From assembly GCF_001811425.1 (NCBI RefSeq), contig NZ_KV804685.1, positions 124,001 to 188,000 on the forward strand: a stretch of DNA of 64,000 nt, written 5' to 3'. Source of the DNA: Peptoniphilus_A sp001811425. Lineage in GTDB: Bacteria; Bacillota; Clostridia; Tissierellales; Peptoniphilaceae. Both the position numbers and the translations under genes were made by a program. The notes under the pieces were generated by a model. That model was not told the origin of the DNA. It worked only from the letters and a program-made list of their open reading frames with translations, and searched no databases. Each line of letters starts with the position of its first letter. The first letter of the stretch is position 1. Shown here piece by piece: positions 51,811 through 60,433 of the stretch.

Positions 51811-52797
51811 ATGAAATTAATTTTTGATATAAACGGTGGAGATAATAAATCCGAAATTATTAAGGGTGCAATCGAAGCCTCTAATGAATTTGATACAGAT
51901 ATTATTCTAGTTGGAAGAGAAGATTTTATAAAAGAAAATCTACAAGAACTAGATTACAATAAAGACAAAGTTGAAATAGTTGATGCAAAGGAAAATATTG
52001 AGAATAATGAAGACCCTGCCTTTGCACTTAGACGCAAAAAGGATTCTTCAATTGTCATTGCTATGACTTTATTAAAAGAAAAGATAGGCGATGCCTTAAT
52101 TTCTGCAGGAAGTACGGGAGCACTTTTAGCAGGTGGCTTATTTATAGTCGGAAGAATTAAGGGAATAAAAAGAGCAGTTTTACCTACAAGTATTCCAGGC
52201 TTGAAATCAAACACTATGGTAATTGACTCTGGCGCTAATATGGACACAAGTCCAGAACTCCTACTAGAGTTCGCAACTCTTGGAGAAGTTTTTCTTAAAG
52301 AATATTATAAAATTGATTCGCCAAGGGTTGGTCTATTAAATGTAGGTAGTGAAGAAGGCAAGGGAAACTCTTTATATAAAGAAACCTATAAGGTCCTTAA
52401 GGATAGTTCTATAAATTTTGTTGGAAATATTGAAGCAAGAGATATTATGAATAACGATGTTGACCTTCTTGTCTGCGATGGCTTTGACGGAAATATTTTA
52501 TTAAAGTCAATTGAAGGTGTAGTTGATTTTGCTGTAAAAAATGTTTTTCACAGCCTTGAAAATTCAGATCTTGATGATGAAAGCAAAGCTATCTTTAGTA
52601 AATTTTTAATGACTAAGTTTAAAAATTTAGATGCAAAGGAAGTTGGCGGCACAATTCTTTTGGGTATTGATGGAAATATTATAAAGGCTCATGGAAATTC
52701 TGATAAGAGAGCAATAAAAAATGCTGCAAAATATGCTATAAGTATAGTAGAATCTAATGTAGTTAAAAAAATTAAAGATAAGGTGGAAGGTAAATGA
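51811..52797 (+). CDS. plsX: Phosphate acyltransferase PlsX
   Basis: A 328-residue enzyme converting acyl-ACP to acyl-phosphate at the start of phospholipid synthesis. Motifs are DINGGD at the N-terminus (usually DAMGGD), SAGSTGALLAGG near residue 96, IDSGANMDTSPELL near residue 136, LNVGSEEGKGN near residue 175 and CDGFDGNILLKS near residue 222. A CTGGAGG site precedes ATG 51811. The stop overlaps acpP by four bases. A TATAAT at 51780-51785 is probably its -10 box. The neighbouring acpP, rnc and smc genes form the usual Firmicutes cluster. Confidence 0.93.
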   Translation: MKLIFDINGGDNKSEIIKGAIEASNEFDTDIILVGREDFIKENLQELDYNKDKVEIVDAKENIENNEDPAFALRRKKDSSIVIAMTLLKEKIGDALISAGSTGALLAGGLFIVGRIKGIKRAVLPTSIPGLKSNTMVIDSGANMDTSPELLLEFATLGEVFLKEYYKIDSPRVGLLNVGSEEGKGNSLYKETYKVLKDSSINFVGNIEARDIMNNDVDLLVCDGFDGNILLKSIEGVVDFAVKNVFHSLENSDLDDESKAIFSKFLMTKFKNLDAKEVGGTILLGIDGNIIKAHGNSDKRAIKNAAKYAISIVESNVVKKIKDKVEGK

Positions 52798-53021
52798 AAG
52801 AAAGAATTCTAGAAATTATTGCAGAACAATTTAATATGGATGTAAGTGAACTTGATGAAGATATGAGCTTTCAAGATGACTTAAACGCTGATTCAATTGA
52901 ACTTGTTGAACTAGTTATGACTATTGAAGAAGAATTTGAGACTGAAGTTTCTGAAGAAGATCTAGAAAAATTAAAAACTGTTGGCGATGTTATTGACTAT
53001 GTAGAAGATTTGGAACAGTGA
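52794..53021 (+). CDS. acpP: Acyl carrier protein
   Basis: A 75-residue acidic helical protein. The phosphopantetheine attachment serine is in DDLNADSIELVELVM near residue 37. It shuttles acyl chains in fatty-acid synthesis and is the substrate donor for PlsX, whose gene overlaps it. The ATG at 52794 overlaps the plsX stop (ATGA), and rnc follows within 5 bases. Confidence 0.96.
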   Translation: MKERILEIIAEQFNMDVSELDEDMSFQDDLNADSIELVELVMTIEEEFETEVSEEDLEKLKTVGDVIDYVEDLEQ

Positions 53022-53025
53022 TTTC

Positions 53026-53724
53026 ATGTCTATGGATAATCTAAAACATCTTGAAAAAAAATTAAATTATAATTTTAAAAATAGAGATCTTTTAGAAAAA
53101 GCTTTAACTCACAGTTCTTTTATCAATGAAAATAACATGAAGAGCTTTGAGAGTAACGAAAGGCTAGAATATCTAGGCGATGCAATTCTTGGTCTTGTAA
53201 TTGGAGAATATTTTTATAAAAATTTTCCAGAAGACAATGAAGGTTCGCTAACTAAGATGAGAGCTGAATCAGTAAATGAGAAAGTTTTGTTTTTTATTTC
53301 CAAAAAGGTAAATCTTGGCGAATATTTAAAATTTGGCAAGGGAGAAATAAAAAGTGGTGGAAAAAATAGAGAGTCCACTTCCGCTGATGCTCTTGAAGCT
53401 TTATTTGGAGCAATTTATTTAGATTCAAATTTTGAAAATGTCAAAAAAATTATTTTAGATTTATTTCAAGATTTTTTAGAAAAGGATAGCTATAAGTTAT
53501 TTAATATTGATTTCAAAACTAAATTTCAAGAAAAGGTGCAAAAATCTGGCAAAAAAGCTGAGTATAAATTAGTCAGAGAAGAAGGTCCAGACAACGATAA
53601 AACTTTCTTTACTGAATTATATTTAGATGAAGTTTTAGTTGGAAGTGGCAAGGGAAAAACAAAAAAGGAGTCTCAACAAGAGGCTGCCAAGGATGCCTTT
53701 AAAAGGAGAGGGAAAATTGTCTAA
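53026..53724 (+). CDS. rnc: Ribonuclease III
   Basis: A 232-residue double-strand-specific endoribonuclease for rRNA and mRNA processing. The catalytic signature NERLEYLGDAILGLVIGEY is near residue 44, and the second acidic cluster is in SADALEALFGAIYLD near residue 123. A C-terminal dsRNA-binding domain follows (DFKTKFQEKVQ, then GSGKGKTKKESQQEAAKDAF). ATG 53026 or the second ATG at 53032 could be used. The 3' end overlaps the next gene by 8 bases. Confidence 0.96.
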   Translation: MSMDNLKHLEKKLNYNFKNRDLLEKALTHSSFINENNMKSFESNERLEYLGDAILGLVIGEYFYKNFPEDNEGSLTKMRAESVNEKVLFFISKKVNLGEYLKFGKGEIKSGGKNRESTSADALEALFGAIYLDSNFENVKKIILDLFQDFLEKDSYKLFNIDFKTKFQEKVQKSGKKAEYKLVREEGPDNDKTFFTELYLDEVLVGSGKGKTKKESQQEAAKDAFKRRGKIV

Positions 53725-54859
53725 GAGAAATATCATACCAATTTTCATCCCTCACTATGGCTGCCCCAATGATTGTGTTTTTTGTAACCAAAGAAAAATT
53801 ACGGGAATGTCTACAGATATTTCAAATAGTGATGTGGAAAATACTATTTTGGAATATCTTTCTTATTTTAAAAGAAAGGACAACATTGAAGTTGCCTTCT
53901 ATGGAGGAAGTTTCACAGCCATACCCATAGATAAGCAAAGTGAATTTTTAGAAGTTGCACATAGATACAAAGGAAAAGGATTAGTTAAGTACATTAGACT
54001 TTCCACAAGACCGGATGCCATTGACCATGAAATATTAAAAAATTTGAAAAAATATGGCGTTGACATAATTGAACTGGGAGTCCAAAGCCTTGATGAAGAG
54101 GTTTTAAGGCTTTCCAATAGAGGTCATGATGCAGCTTGTGTTTATAGTGCATCGAAATTAATTAAGGATTATGGATTTTCACTGGGACTTCAACAAATGG
54201 TTGGGCTACCAGGAGATAATATTGACAAGTCTATTTACACAGCAAGGGAATTTGTAAAACTAAAACCAGATTGCGTGAGGATTTATCCAACTCTTGTAAT
54301 AAAGGAAACGGCACTTTATAAAAATTTGATAGATGGAAAGTACAAGGCCTTAGACTTAGATTCTTCTATAAAATTTGTTGCAGACATACTTGATATTTAT
54401 TATAAGAACGACATTAATGTAATAAGAGTTGGTCTTCAGCCAACGGAAAATATAAACTATGATAAAGATGTAGTTGCAGGAGCCTTTCATCCAGCCTACA
54501 GGCAGTTAGTTGAGGCATATTATTTTAAGAGAGGTCTTTTAAATTATTTTAAAAAGTCAAAAAATATAAGCAATGAGATATTAATTTTTGCCNNNNNNNN
54601 NNNNNNNNNNNNNNNNNNNNNNNNNNNNNNNNNNNNNNNNNNNNNNNNNNNNNNNNNNNNNNNNNNNNNNNNNNNNNNNNNNNNNNNNNNNNAAAATATT
54701 TCAAATATTAGTGGGCAAAAATCGAAAAATAAAGATGAAATTATAAAAGAACTGGATATCTCAAAAATCAAACTGAGAGAGAAAGATTTAGGAAGTTTTC
54801 ATGTTGAAATTCAAGCTAAATTTAGTGAGCTTATTGATATAAGAGATTATTATGGGTGA
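53717..54859 (+). CDS. Elp3-like radical SAM protein, interrupted by an assembly gap
   Basis: A radical SAM protein whose cluster ligands are in HYGCPNDCVFCNQRK (C-x3-C-x2-C), followed by EVAFYGGSFTAIP and ELGVQSLDEEVL. In many clostridia a protein annotated as elongator 3-like occupies this position between rnc and smc; related Elp3 proteins modify wobble uridines, but this bacterial group has no settled function. The start is TTG 53717, preceded by AGGAGAGGG and overlapping rnc. A 100-N run at 54593-54692 interrupts codons near residue 293. The frame reads on consistently to the stop at 54857-54859, although that depends on the arbitrary gap length. Confidence 0.8.
   Translation: MSKRNIIPIFIPHYGCPNDCVFCNQRKITGMSTDISNSDVENTILEYLSYFKRKDNIEVAFYGGSFTAIPIDKQSEFLEVAHRYKGKGLVKYIRLSTRPDAIDHEILKNLKKYGVDIIELGVQSLDEEVLRLSNRGHDAACVYSASKLIKDYGFSLGLQQMVGLPGDNIDKSIYTAREFVKLKPDCVRIYPTLVIKETALYKNLIDGKYKALDLDSSIKFVADILDIYYKNDINVIRVGLQPTENINYDKDVVAGAFHPAYRQLVEAYYFKRGLLNYFKKSKNISNEILIFAXXXXXXXXXXXXXXXXXXXXXXXXXXXXXXXXXXNISNISGQKSKNKDEIIKELDISKIKLREKDLGSFHVEIQAKFSELIDIRDYYG
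54593..54692. other. Assembly gap (100 N)
   Basis: Exactly 100 undetermined bases, a standard placeholder length, inside the Elp3-like gene. The flanks carry ATTTTTGCC (54584-54592) and GGCAAAAAT (54714-54722), an inverted repeat that could fold across the missing part. Confidence 0.98.
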
Positions 54860-54863
54860 GTAG

Positions 54864-57800
54864 ATGTTTTTAAAATCAGTTACTATGCAGGGATTTAAAT
54901 CCTTTGCAAATAGAACAAAAATTGAATTAGACGAGACTACTACGGCAATAGTGGGACCAAATGGTAGTGGCAAGAGCAATATTACTGATGCCATTACCTG
55001 GGCCCTTGGCGAAACTTCAGTGAAAAATCTTCGTGGAAATAAGATGGAAGATGTAATTTTTTCTGGAACTGATGCCAAAAGGCCACTTGGACTTGCTGAA
55101 GTTACTATTGTCTTTGACAACAGCGACAAATCTCTTAATCTTCCTTATAACGAAGTTTCTGTCACTAGAAGGATGTATAGGTCTCTTGAAAGTGAATTCT
55201 TGATTAACAATAAGAAGTGCAGGCTCAAAGACATCAAAGAACTTTTTATGGACACTGGAATAGGAAAAGATGGTTATTCTGTAATTGGTCAAGGAAAAAT
55301 TGAATCTGTTCTAAGTTCAAAGCCAGAGGACAGGAGAAATATTTTTGAAGAGGCTGCAGGGATTTCAAAATACAAGTACAAAAAAGTTCAATCTACTAAT
55401 AAACTTTTAAAAACAGAAGAAAACTTAGTTAGAATCGAAGACATTTTATCAGAAATAGTCCTTCAAGAAGAAAATCTCAAGGCTCAAGCTGAAAAAGCTG
55501 AAGCCTACCTAAAGGATTTTGAAGTTTTAAAAATTAATGATATTAATTTTTCCTGTAAAGATATAAAAAATAAAGAAGAAGAAATAAAAAATCTTGAAGA
55601 AACTTCAGAAAATTTAAAAATAGATTCTGATAAAATTAATTTAGAGCGCAATAATTTATATAAGGAATTGGAAGTATTAGAAGGTGAAATTTCTAATATT
55701 TCTGATAAAAACAATGAAGCCAATGAAAATTTAAATAAACAAAAAGATGAATATGACAAAATAAATTTAGAACTTACTCTTCAAAGTGAAAAGATAAATT
55801 CATTAAAAAAAGATTCTGAGAGAATTGAGTTTGAAAATTCTTCTCTTAAAGAAAGCATGCTTTTAAATAATAAAAACTTAGAAGATCTTTACAAGGATCA
55901 GGAAATTCTAAAGGAATCAAAAGATGAAATTCTAAAAAAATTAGAAGAAAAAAATAGAATTATTGAGAATTTTGAAGAAGAGTTTAAAAAATTAGAAGAA
56001 ATTGGCAATTTAAATTTTGAAAATAAAAATAAAATAAAAAATGAAATAGAAAATATTAATTTTAAAAACGAAACCTTAAAGGACATTATTGAAGAAAAAA
56101 ATAATAGAAAGCTCAGTTTAGAGAAAAGCATTGAAAATCTAAAAAATAATGAAGCTGAATTTGTAAAAATTATTGATAAAGATTCAAAGGAAATAGAGAA
56201 ATTAAATGACTTACTTAAAAAAGAAGAATTAGACTTTGAAAAAACTGAGGAAAAGTTAAAAAATCTTGATGTAAATAATAAAGATCTTGAGAATCAGTTG
56301 ATTTCAAAGAAAAATTCTTTAAATGAAATCTTGGCTAAATTAAAAATACTTGAAAATATGGAGTCAAATTATGAAGGCTACAACAGAGCTGTAAAGTCCT
56401 TTATGAATTTTTCTTCAAAGCATAATGTCTTTAAAGAGTCCTTATTTGGACCAGTTGCTGAAAAGTTTTCTGTAGAAAAAAAATATGAAAGGGCAATTTC
56501 AGTAGCTCTCGGTTCCATGGCTCAAAACATAATTGTGTCTTCAACTAAAGAAACATCAGACATGCTAAAAATTCTTGAAGACAATAAGATGGGCAGGGCA
56601 ACCTTTTTGCCTCTTGATAGAGTTAATGGCAGCAAGGCAAATATAAATTCTGAAGATGGAGTAATTGGAATAGCATGCGATTTAATTAAATTTGACGAAG
56701 TTTTTTCTGGAATTTTTTATAATTTACTTGGAAGAGTTATTATTGCTGATAACTTTAAAAATGCTAGTCGCATATCAAAAAAGCACAAATTAAAAGTTGT
56801 AACCCTAAAGGGCGAGGTATTTAACCCTTCAGGAGCCATAACTGGCGGAAGTTTAAATAATTTCAACAGCAGTTTTATTTTGCGTAAAAATGAAATTAGT
56901 GAACTTCTAAATAAAGCTAAGGAAACTAATTCTGAAATTAAAAATCTTAGCCAAGATAAAAGTAAAATAGAAAAAGAAATTTTTGATTTAGAAAGTTTTT
57001 CAAGAGATTTTTCTGAAAGACAAAACTCTTATAAAATGAAAATTTCTGATATTGAAAAAAATATTTACAAAAATAAAAATGACAGAGATTTAAATACAAA
57101 TTACTTAAATAAATATGAAAGAGAAAGAGATGAATTAGAAGAAAACATCAAAGTTGACTCTTCAAATTTAGAAAAAAATAATTTAGAAATTAAAAATAAA
57201 AACAAATTTTTAGAAGATCTACTTAAAGAAGTTGATAGCGGAAAAAAATTATCTGAATTGTCAAAGTCAATTGAGGCTTTGAAAAGTGAAAGAATTGAGA
57301 TCCAGCTATTAGAGAGAGAAAATCGTGAAAAGCTTCTATATAATAATAGAGAATCTGAAAGAATAAAAAATGAAATTCAAAGTATTGAAGAGAAATTGAA
57401 ATCTAATAAAATTACATTAGAAGATACTAGTATTAACATCAATAATAAAACAAGTTTTAATGAAGAAAATAAGATTAAATTAGAAGACCTAAAGTCATCT
57501 ATAGAAAATTTAAAAATTTCTATTAATGATTTAAAAAGTCTTTTGGAAGAAAAAAATAAAGTTTTCTTAAGAAGCAAAGATAAATTAAGTGAACTAAAGG
57601 AAAAATCACTTATAATAAATTCAGAAAGAGAAAAAATCAATTTAAAAATTGATATGAACAAAAATAAAATATCAAATGAAAGTGTTAGGCTAAATGATGA
57701 GTACAATATCGAAGATTTTCACAAATACATCGACGAAAATCTTCAAGACATCAAGGAAAGTTCCATTAAAAGATTGAAGAAAAAGGTAAGAGATTATGGA

Positions 57801-58382
57801 GATGTAAGTATTTCATCTATTGAAGAATATAAACTTGTAAAGGAAAGACTTGACTTCTACAGCTCACAAAGAGACGACTTAATCAAGTCAAAGGAAGAAA
57901 TTAAGTCAATTTTAAATAAGTTAGACCTTGAGATGAAAAAAATATTTAAAGAAGCCATGGATGAAATCTCAGAGAATTTTGCAGAAATCTTTAAGACTTT
58001 GTTTAATGGCGGGCGTGCAGAAATATGTATTGAAGGAGATTTGCTAAATTCCGGTATAGAGATAAAGGCTTCTCCTCCAGGAAAGAGACTTCAAGCTCTT
58101 TCACTTTTATCAGGTGGAGAAAAATCACTAACTGCTGTAGCACTTTTGTTTGCCCTCTTAAAATATAGGCCTGCTTCTTTTTGTATCTTAGATGAAATTG
58201 ATGCAGCCCTTGATGATGCAAATATTAAAAGATATGCTGATTACCTTCTTACTTTAGAGGGAATCCAGTTTATAATAATTACTCACAGAAAACTTACAAT
58301 GGAGATTGCAAAGACCATGTATGGTGTTACAATGGAAGAGAAAGGAATTAGTAAGTTGTACTCTGTAAAATTAAAGGATTAG
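54864..58382 (+). CDS. smc: Chromosome segregation protein SMC
   Basis: A 1172-residue condensin ATPase. Walker A AIVGPNGSGKSNITDAI lies at about residue 28 and the Q-loop in VIGQGKIESVLSSKPEDRR. A long coiled coil rich in Lys, Glu, Asn and Ile runs to about residue 510. The hinge (about 510-660) begins at YEGYNRAVKSFM, with TGGSLNNFN toward its end. A second coiled coil follows. The C-terminal half-site has LSGGEKSLTAVALLFALL and CILDEIDAALDDANI. It organises the chromosome with ScpA and ScpB, which are not in this window. It starts 4 bases after the radical SAM stop, and ftsY follows. Confidence 0.97.
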   Translation: MFLKSVTMQGFKSFANRTKIELDETTTAIVGPNGSGKSNITDAITWALGETSVKNLRGNKMEDVIFSGTDAKRPLGLAEVTIVFDNSDKSLNLPYNEVSVTRRMYRSLESEFLINNKKCRLKDIKELFMDTGIGKDGYSVIGQGKIESVLSSKPEDRRNIFEEAAGISKYKYKKVQSTNKLLKTEENLVRIEDILSEIVLQEENLKAQAEKAEAYLKDFEVLKINDINFSCKDIKNKEEEIKNLEETSENLKIDSDKINLERNNLYKELEVLEGEISNISDKNNEANENLNKQKDEYDKINLELTLQSEKINSLKKDSERIEFENSSLKESMLLNNKNLEDLYKDQEILKESKDEILKKLEEKNRIIENFEEEFKKLEEIGNLNFENKNKIKNEIENINFKNETLKDIIEEKNNRKLSLEKSIENLKNNEAEFVKIIDKDSKEIEKLNDLLKKEELDFEKTEEKLKNLDVNNKDLENQLISKKNSLNEILAKLKILENMESNYEGYNRAVKSFMNFSSKHNVFKESLFGPVAEKFSVEKKYERAISVALGSMAQNIIVSSTKETSDMLKILEDNKMGRATFLPLDRVNGSKANINSEDGVIGIACDLIKFDEVFSGIFYNLLGRVIIADNFKNASRISKKHKLKVVTLKGEVFNPSGAITGGSLNNFNSSFILRKNEISELLNKAKETNSEIKNLSQDKSKIEKEIFDLESFSRDFSERQNSYKMKISDIEKNIYKNKNDRDLNTNYLNKYERERDELEENIKVDSSNLEKNNLEIKNKNKFLEDLLKEVDSGKKLSELSKSIEALKSERIEIQLLERENREKLLYNNRESERIKNEIQSIEEKLKSNKITLEDTSININNKTSFNEENKIKLEDLKSSIENLKISINDLKSLLEEKNKVFLRSKDKLSELKEKSLIINSEREKINLKIDMNKNKISNESVRLNDEYNIEDFHKYIDENLQDIKESSIKRLKKKVRDYGDVSISSIEEYKLVKERLDFYSSQRDDLIKSKEEIKSILNKLDLEMKKIFKEAMDEISENFAEIFKTLFNGGRAEICIEGDLLNSGIEIKASPPGKRLQALSLLSGGEKSLTAVALLFALLKYRPASFCILDEIDAALDDANIKRYADYLLTLEGIQFIIITHRKLTMEIAKTMYGVTMEEKGISKLYSVKLKD

Positions 58383-58391
58383 GAGAAAAAA

Positions 58392-59834
58392 ATGTTTGAA
58401 TGGTTTAAGGATAAATTTAAGAAAAAAGAAGATGAAGTCAAGGAAGAACTTCAAGAAGTAAAGGACGAAATCTCTTCTGAAGATAATCAAGAAGAAGAGC
58501 TTGAAGAAATTCATGAAAAGTTAGAAAAAGTTTCAGAAGAAGGAAATCTATCAGAGGAAGTTTTAGAAGCGTCTGAAGACATAGAAGACACTAATGAAAA
58601 ATTTCAAGATAAGGAAGTTATTGAAGAAGCAATAGAAAAGAAGACTGAAGAAAAAGAAGAAATCAAAGAAGAAATCAAAGAAGAAGATAAAAACTTAGAA
58701 GAAATCCATGAAAAGCTAGAAGAAGTTTCAGAAGAAGGAAATTTATCAGAGGAAGATTTAAAAACTTCTGAAGACATAGAAGACACTAATGAAAAATTCC
58801 AAGATAAGGAAGTAATTGAAGAGGCAATTGAAAATAAGACTGAAGAAAAAGAAGTAAATAATTTAGAAGAAAATAGCGAAAATCTCGAAGAAGAGCTTGA
58901 AGAAATAACAGAAGCGCCAAAAAAAGCTTCACTTTTTCAAAGACTAAAGGATGGTCTCGACAAAACAAGAAAAGAAGTTGGCATAAAAATTAACACTGTT
59001 CTTGGCGCCTATGTAAAAATTGACGATGAGATGTTAGAAGACCTTGAAGATATTTTAGTTTCTGCAGATGTGGGAATGGAAACTACAATGAAACTAATTG
59101 ACAATTTGCGTGAAACAATAATTAGAGAAAAAGTTAATGACCCTAAAGAAGTTAAACCTCTACTATTAAAGGAAGCAAAAAAATTAATGAACCCAAAACT
59201 AAACACAAAAATTAATTCAGACCCACCAGCAATTATTTTAGTAGTTGGAGTAAATGGCGTAGGAAAAACTACAACTATTGGTAAACTTTCACAAAGATTT
59301 AAAAATGAAAACAAATCAGTTTTAGTTTGTGCGGCAGATACTTTTAGAGCTGCTGCCATTGACCAACTAAAGGAATGGGGAATTAGAGCAAATGTTGATG
59401 TAATTAGTCACGACGAAGGATCTGATCCGGCAGCAGTTGTCTTCGATGCAATTGAAGCTGCAAAGGCAAGAAATACTGATGTATTAATAGTCGACACTGC
59501 AGGAAGGCTCCACAACAAGTCAAATCTAATGAAGGAACTTGAAAAAATAAATAGAATTATTACTCAAAAATATCCTGAAGCTAATCGCGAAAATTTGTTG
59601 GTTCTCGATTCAACAACTGGTCAAAACGCAATTAATCAGGCAAAAACTTTTAAAGAAGTTACAGACATTTCTGCCATTGCCCTTACAAAACTCGATGGAA
59701 CTGCAAAGGGTGGAGTTGTAATTGCCCTACAATCTGAACTTGGAATACCAATTAAACTAATTGGAGTTGGTGAAGGAATAGAGGATCTTCAAGATTTTAA
59801 TATTGACACCTTCTTAGATACAATTTTTGGATAA
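58392..59834 (+). CDS. ftsY: Signal recognition particle receptor FtsY with duplicated acidic N-terminus
   Basis: A 480-residue SRP receptor GTPase. Residues 1-175 form a very acidic Glu/Lys linker region, of which two 53-residue segments (residues 37-89 and 102-154) are near-identical tandem copies. The NG domain follows: helical N domain (about 175-270), G1 GVNGVGKTTTIGKL near residue 284, DTFRAAAIDQLKEW, the DTAGR box and TKLDGTAKGG near residue 433. It docks ribosome-SRP complexes at the membrane with Ffh, encoded 600 bases downstream. It follows smc by 9 bases, with AGGAG before ATG 58392. Confidence 0.96.
   Translation: MFEWFKDKFKKKEDEVKEELQEVKDEISSEDNQEEELEEIHEKLEKVSEEGNLSEEVLEASEDIEDTNEKFQDKEVIEEAIEKKTEEKEEIKEEIKEEDKNLEEIHEKLEEVSEEGNLSEEDLKTSEDIEDTNEKFQDKEVIEEAIENKTEEKEVNNLEENSENLEEELEEITEAPKKASLFQRLKDGLDKTRKEVGIKINTVLGAYVKIDDEMLEDLEDILVSADVGMETTMKLIDNLRETIIREKVNDPKEVKPLLLKEAKKLMNPKLNTKINSDPPAIILVVGVNGVGKTTTIGKLSQRFKNENKSVLVCAADTFRAAAIDQLKEWGIRANVDVISHDEGSDPAAVVFDAIEAAKARNTDVLIVDTAGRLHNKSNLMKELEKINRIITQKYPEANRENLLVLDSTTGQNAINQAKTFKEVTDISAIALTKLDGTAKGGVVIALQSELGIPIKLIGVGEGIEDLQDFNIDTFLDTIFG
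58500..58853 (+). repeat. Tandem 159-bp repeat within ftsY
   Basis: Copies at 58500-58658 and 58695-58853 each encode 53 residues that differ at only a few positions (for example both contain EDIEDTNEKFQDKEVIEEAI). They are joined by 36 bp of Glu/Lys codons, and the offset is 195 bp, so the frame is kept. Confidence 0.9.
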
Positions 59835-59851
59835 AATTTTATAGACTTTTA

Positions 59852-59876
59852 AAGTAGGAGAGATCCTACTTTTTTA
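59852..59876 (+). terminator. Terminator after ftsY
   Basis: AAGTAGGA-GAGA-TCCTACTT followed by TTTTT. Confidence 0.88.
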
Positions 59877-59989
59877 TTGGATTTTTTTGATCAATTATAA
59901 TTAACTGAAGATTAATATTATTATTTATAATTAATTTTTAAAAAACTCTTAAAAATTTCAAAAAACTATAAAAAAATTTAAAAAATTTG

Positions 59990-60018
59990 TTGACTTATTG
60001 AGAAGTATTAGCTACAAT
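59990..60018 (+). promoter_or_regulatory. Promoter of the ylxM-ffh operon
   Basis: TTGACT (59990-59995), 17 bases, TACAAT (60013-60018). The start would be near 60025, so the transcript begins with the dyad at 60024-60046. Confidence 0.7.
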
Positions 60019-60023
60019 AATAA

Positions 60024-60046
60024 AGGTCAAGTAAAAAGGTTGACCT
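60024..60046 (+). promoter_or_regulatory. Inverted repeat at the transcription start of ylxM-ffh
   Basis: AGGTCAA-GTAAAAAGG-TTGACCT has perfect 7-base arms at the predicted +1. It could act as an operator or as a 5'-terminal mRNA hairpin protecting the transcript. Confidence 0.5.
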
Positions 60047-60068
60047 CGCTAGAAAAATGGTGATAAAA

Positions 60069-60422
60069 ATGAATGAAAAATTTTTTAGGATGAACAGCTT
60101 ACTTGATTTTTATGGAAATCTTCTCACTGAAAAGCAAAAGAAGGCTGCCTATATGTATTATGTTTATGACTGCACAATAAATGAGATATCATCTGAACTT
60201 AACATCTCAAAGCAAGCAGTCTTTGACAACTTAAAAAGGGCAGAAAATAATTTAGAAGACTTTGAAAAAAAACTTGAATTAATAAAAAATGCTAAAAAAG
60301 AAGAAGAGAGTAGAGAAATAAAAAGAAAAAAAATTGAAACTATTTTAGAAGGTATGGAAAAAGAATCTTTAAATCAAGATAATTTGAAAATTAAAGAACT
60401 TAGAAAAATACTTTTTGACTAG
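60069..60422 (+). CDS. ylxM: YlxM-family DNA-binding protein (UPF0122)
   Basis: A 117-residue helix-turn-helix protein related to the sigma-4 fold (LLTEKQKKAAYMYYVYDCTI, then EISSELNISKQAVFDNLKRAE). YlxM is regularly encoded just before ffh and is reported to interact with the SRP system in streptococci. ATG 60069 is favoured over the in-frame ATG at 60057 because GGTGAT lies just upstream of it; neither site is perfect. It is separated from ffh by 11 bases that include the strong ffh ribosome site. Confidence 0.88.
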   Translation: MNEKFFRMNSLLDFYGNLLTEKQKKAAYMYYVYDCTINEISSELNISKQAVFDNLKRAENNLEDFEKKLELIKNAKKEEESREIKRKKIETILEGMEKESLNQDNLKIKELRKILFD

Positions 60423-60433
60423 GAGGTGAATTT

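Noticed and set aside
54593..54692. Reading the N run as a frameshift or pseudogene
   Set aside because: The flanks are in register with a plausible protein and the gap is a standard placeholder; there is no evidence of real damage.
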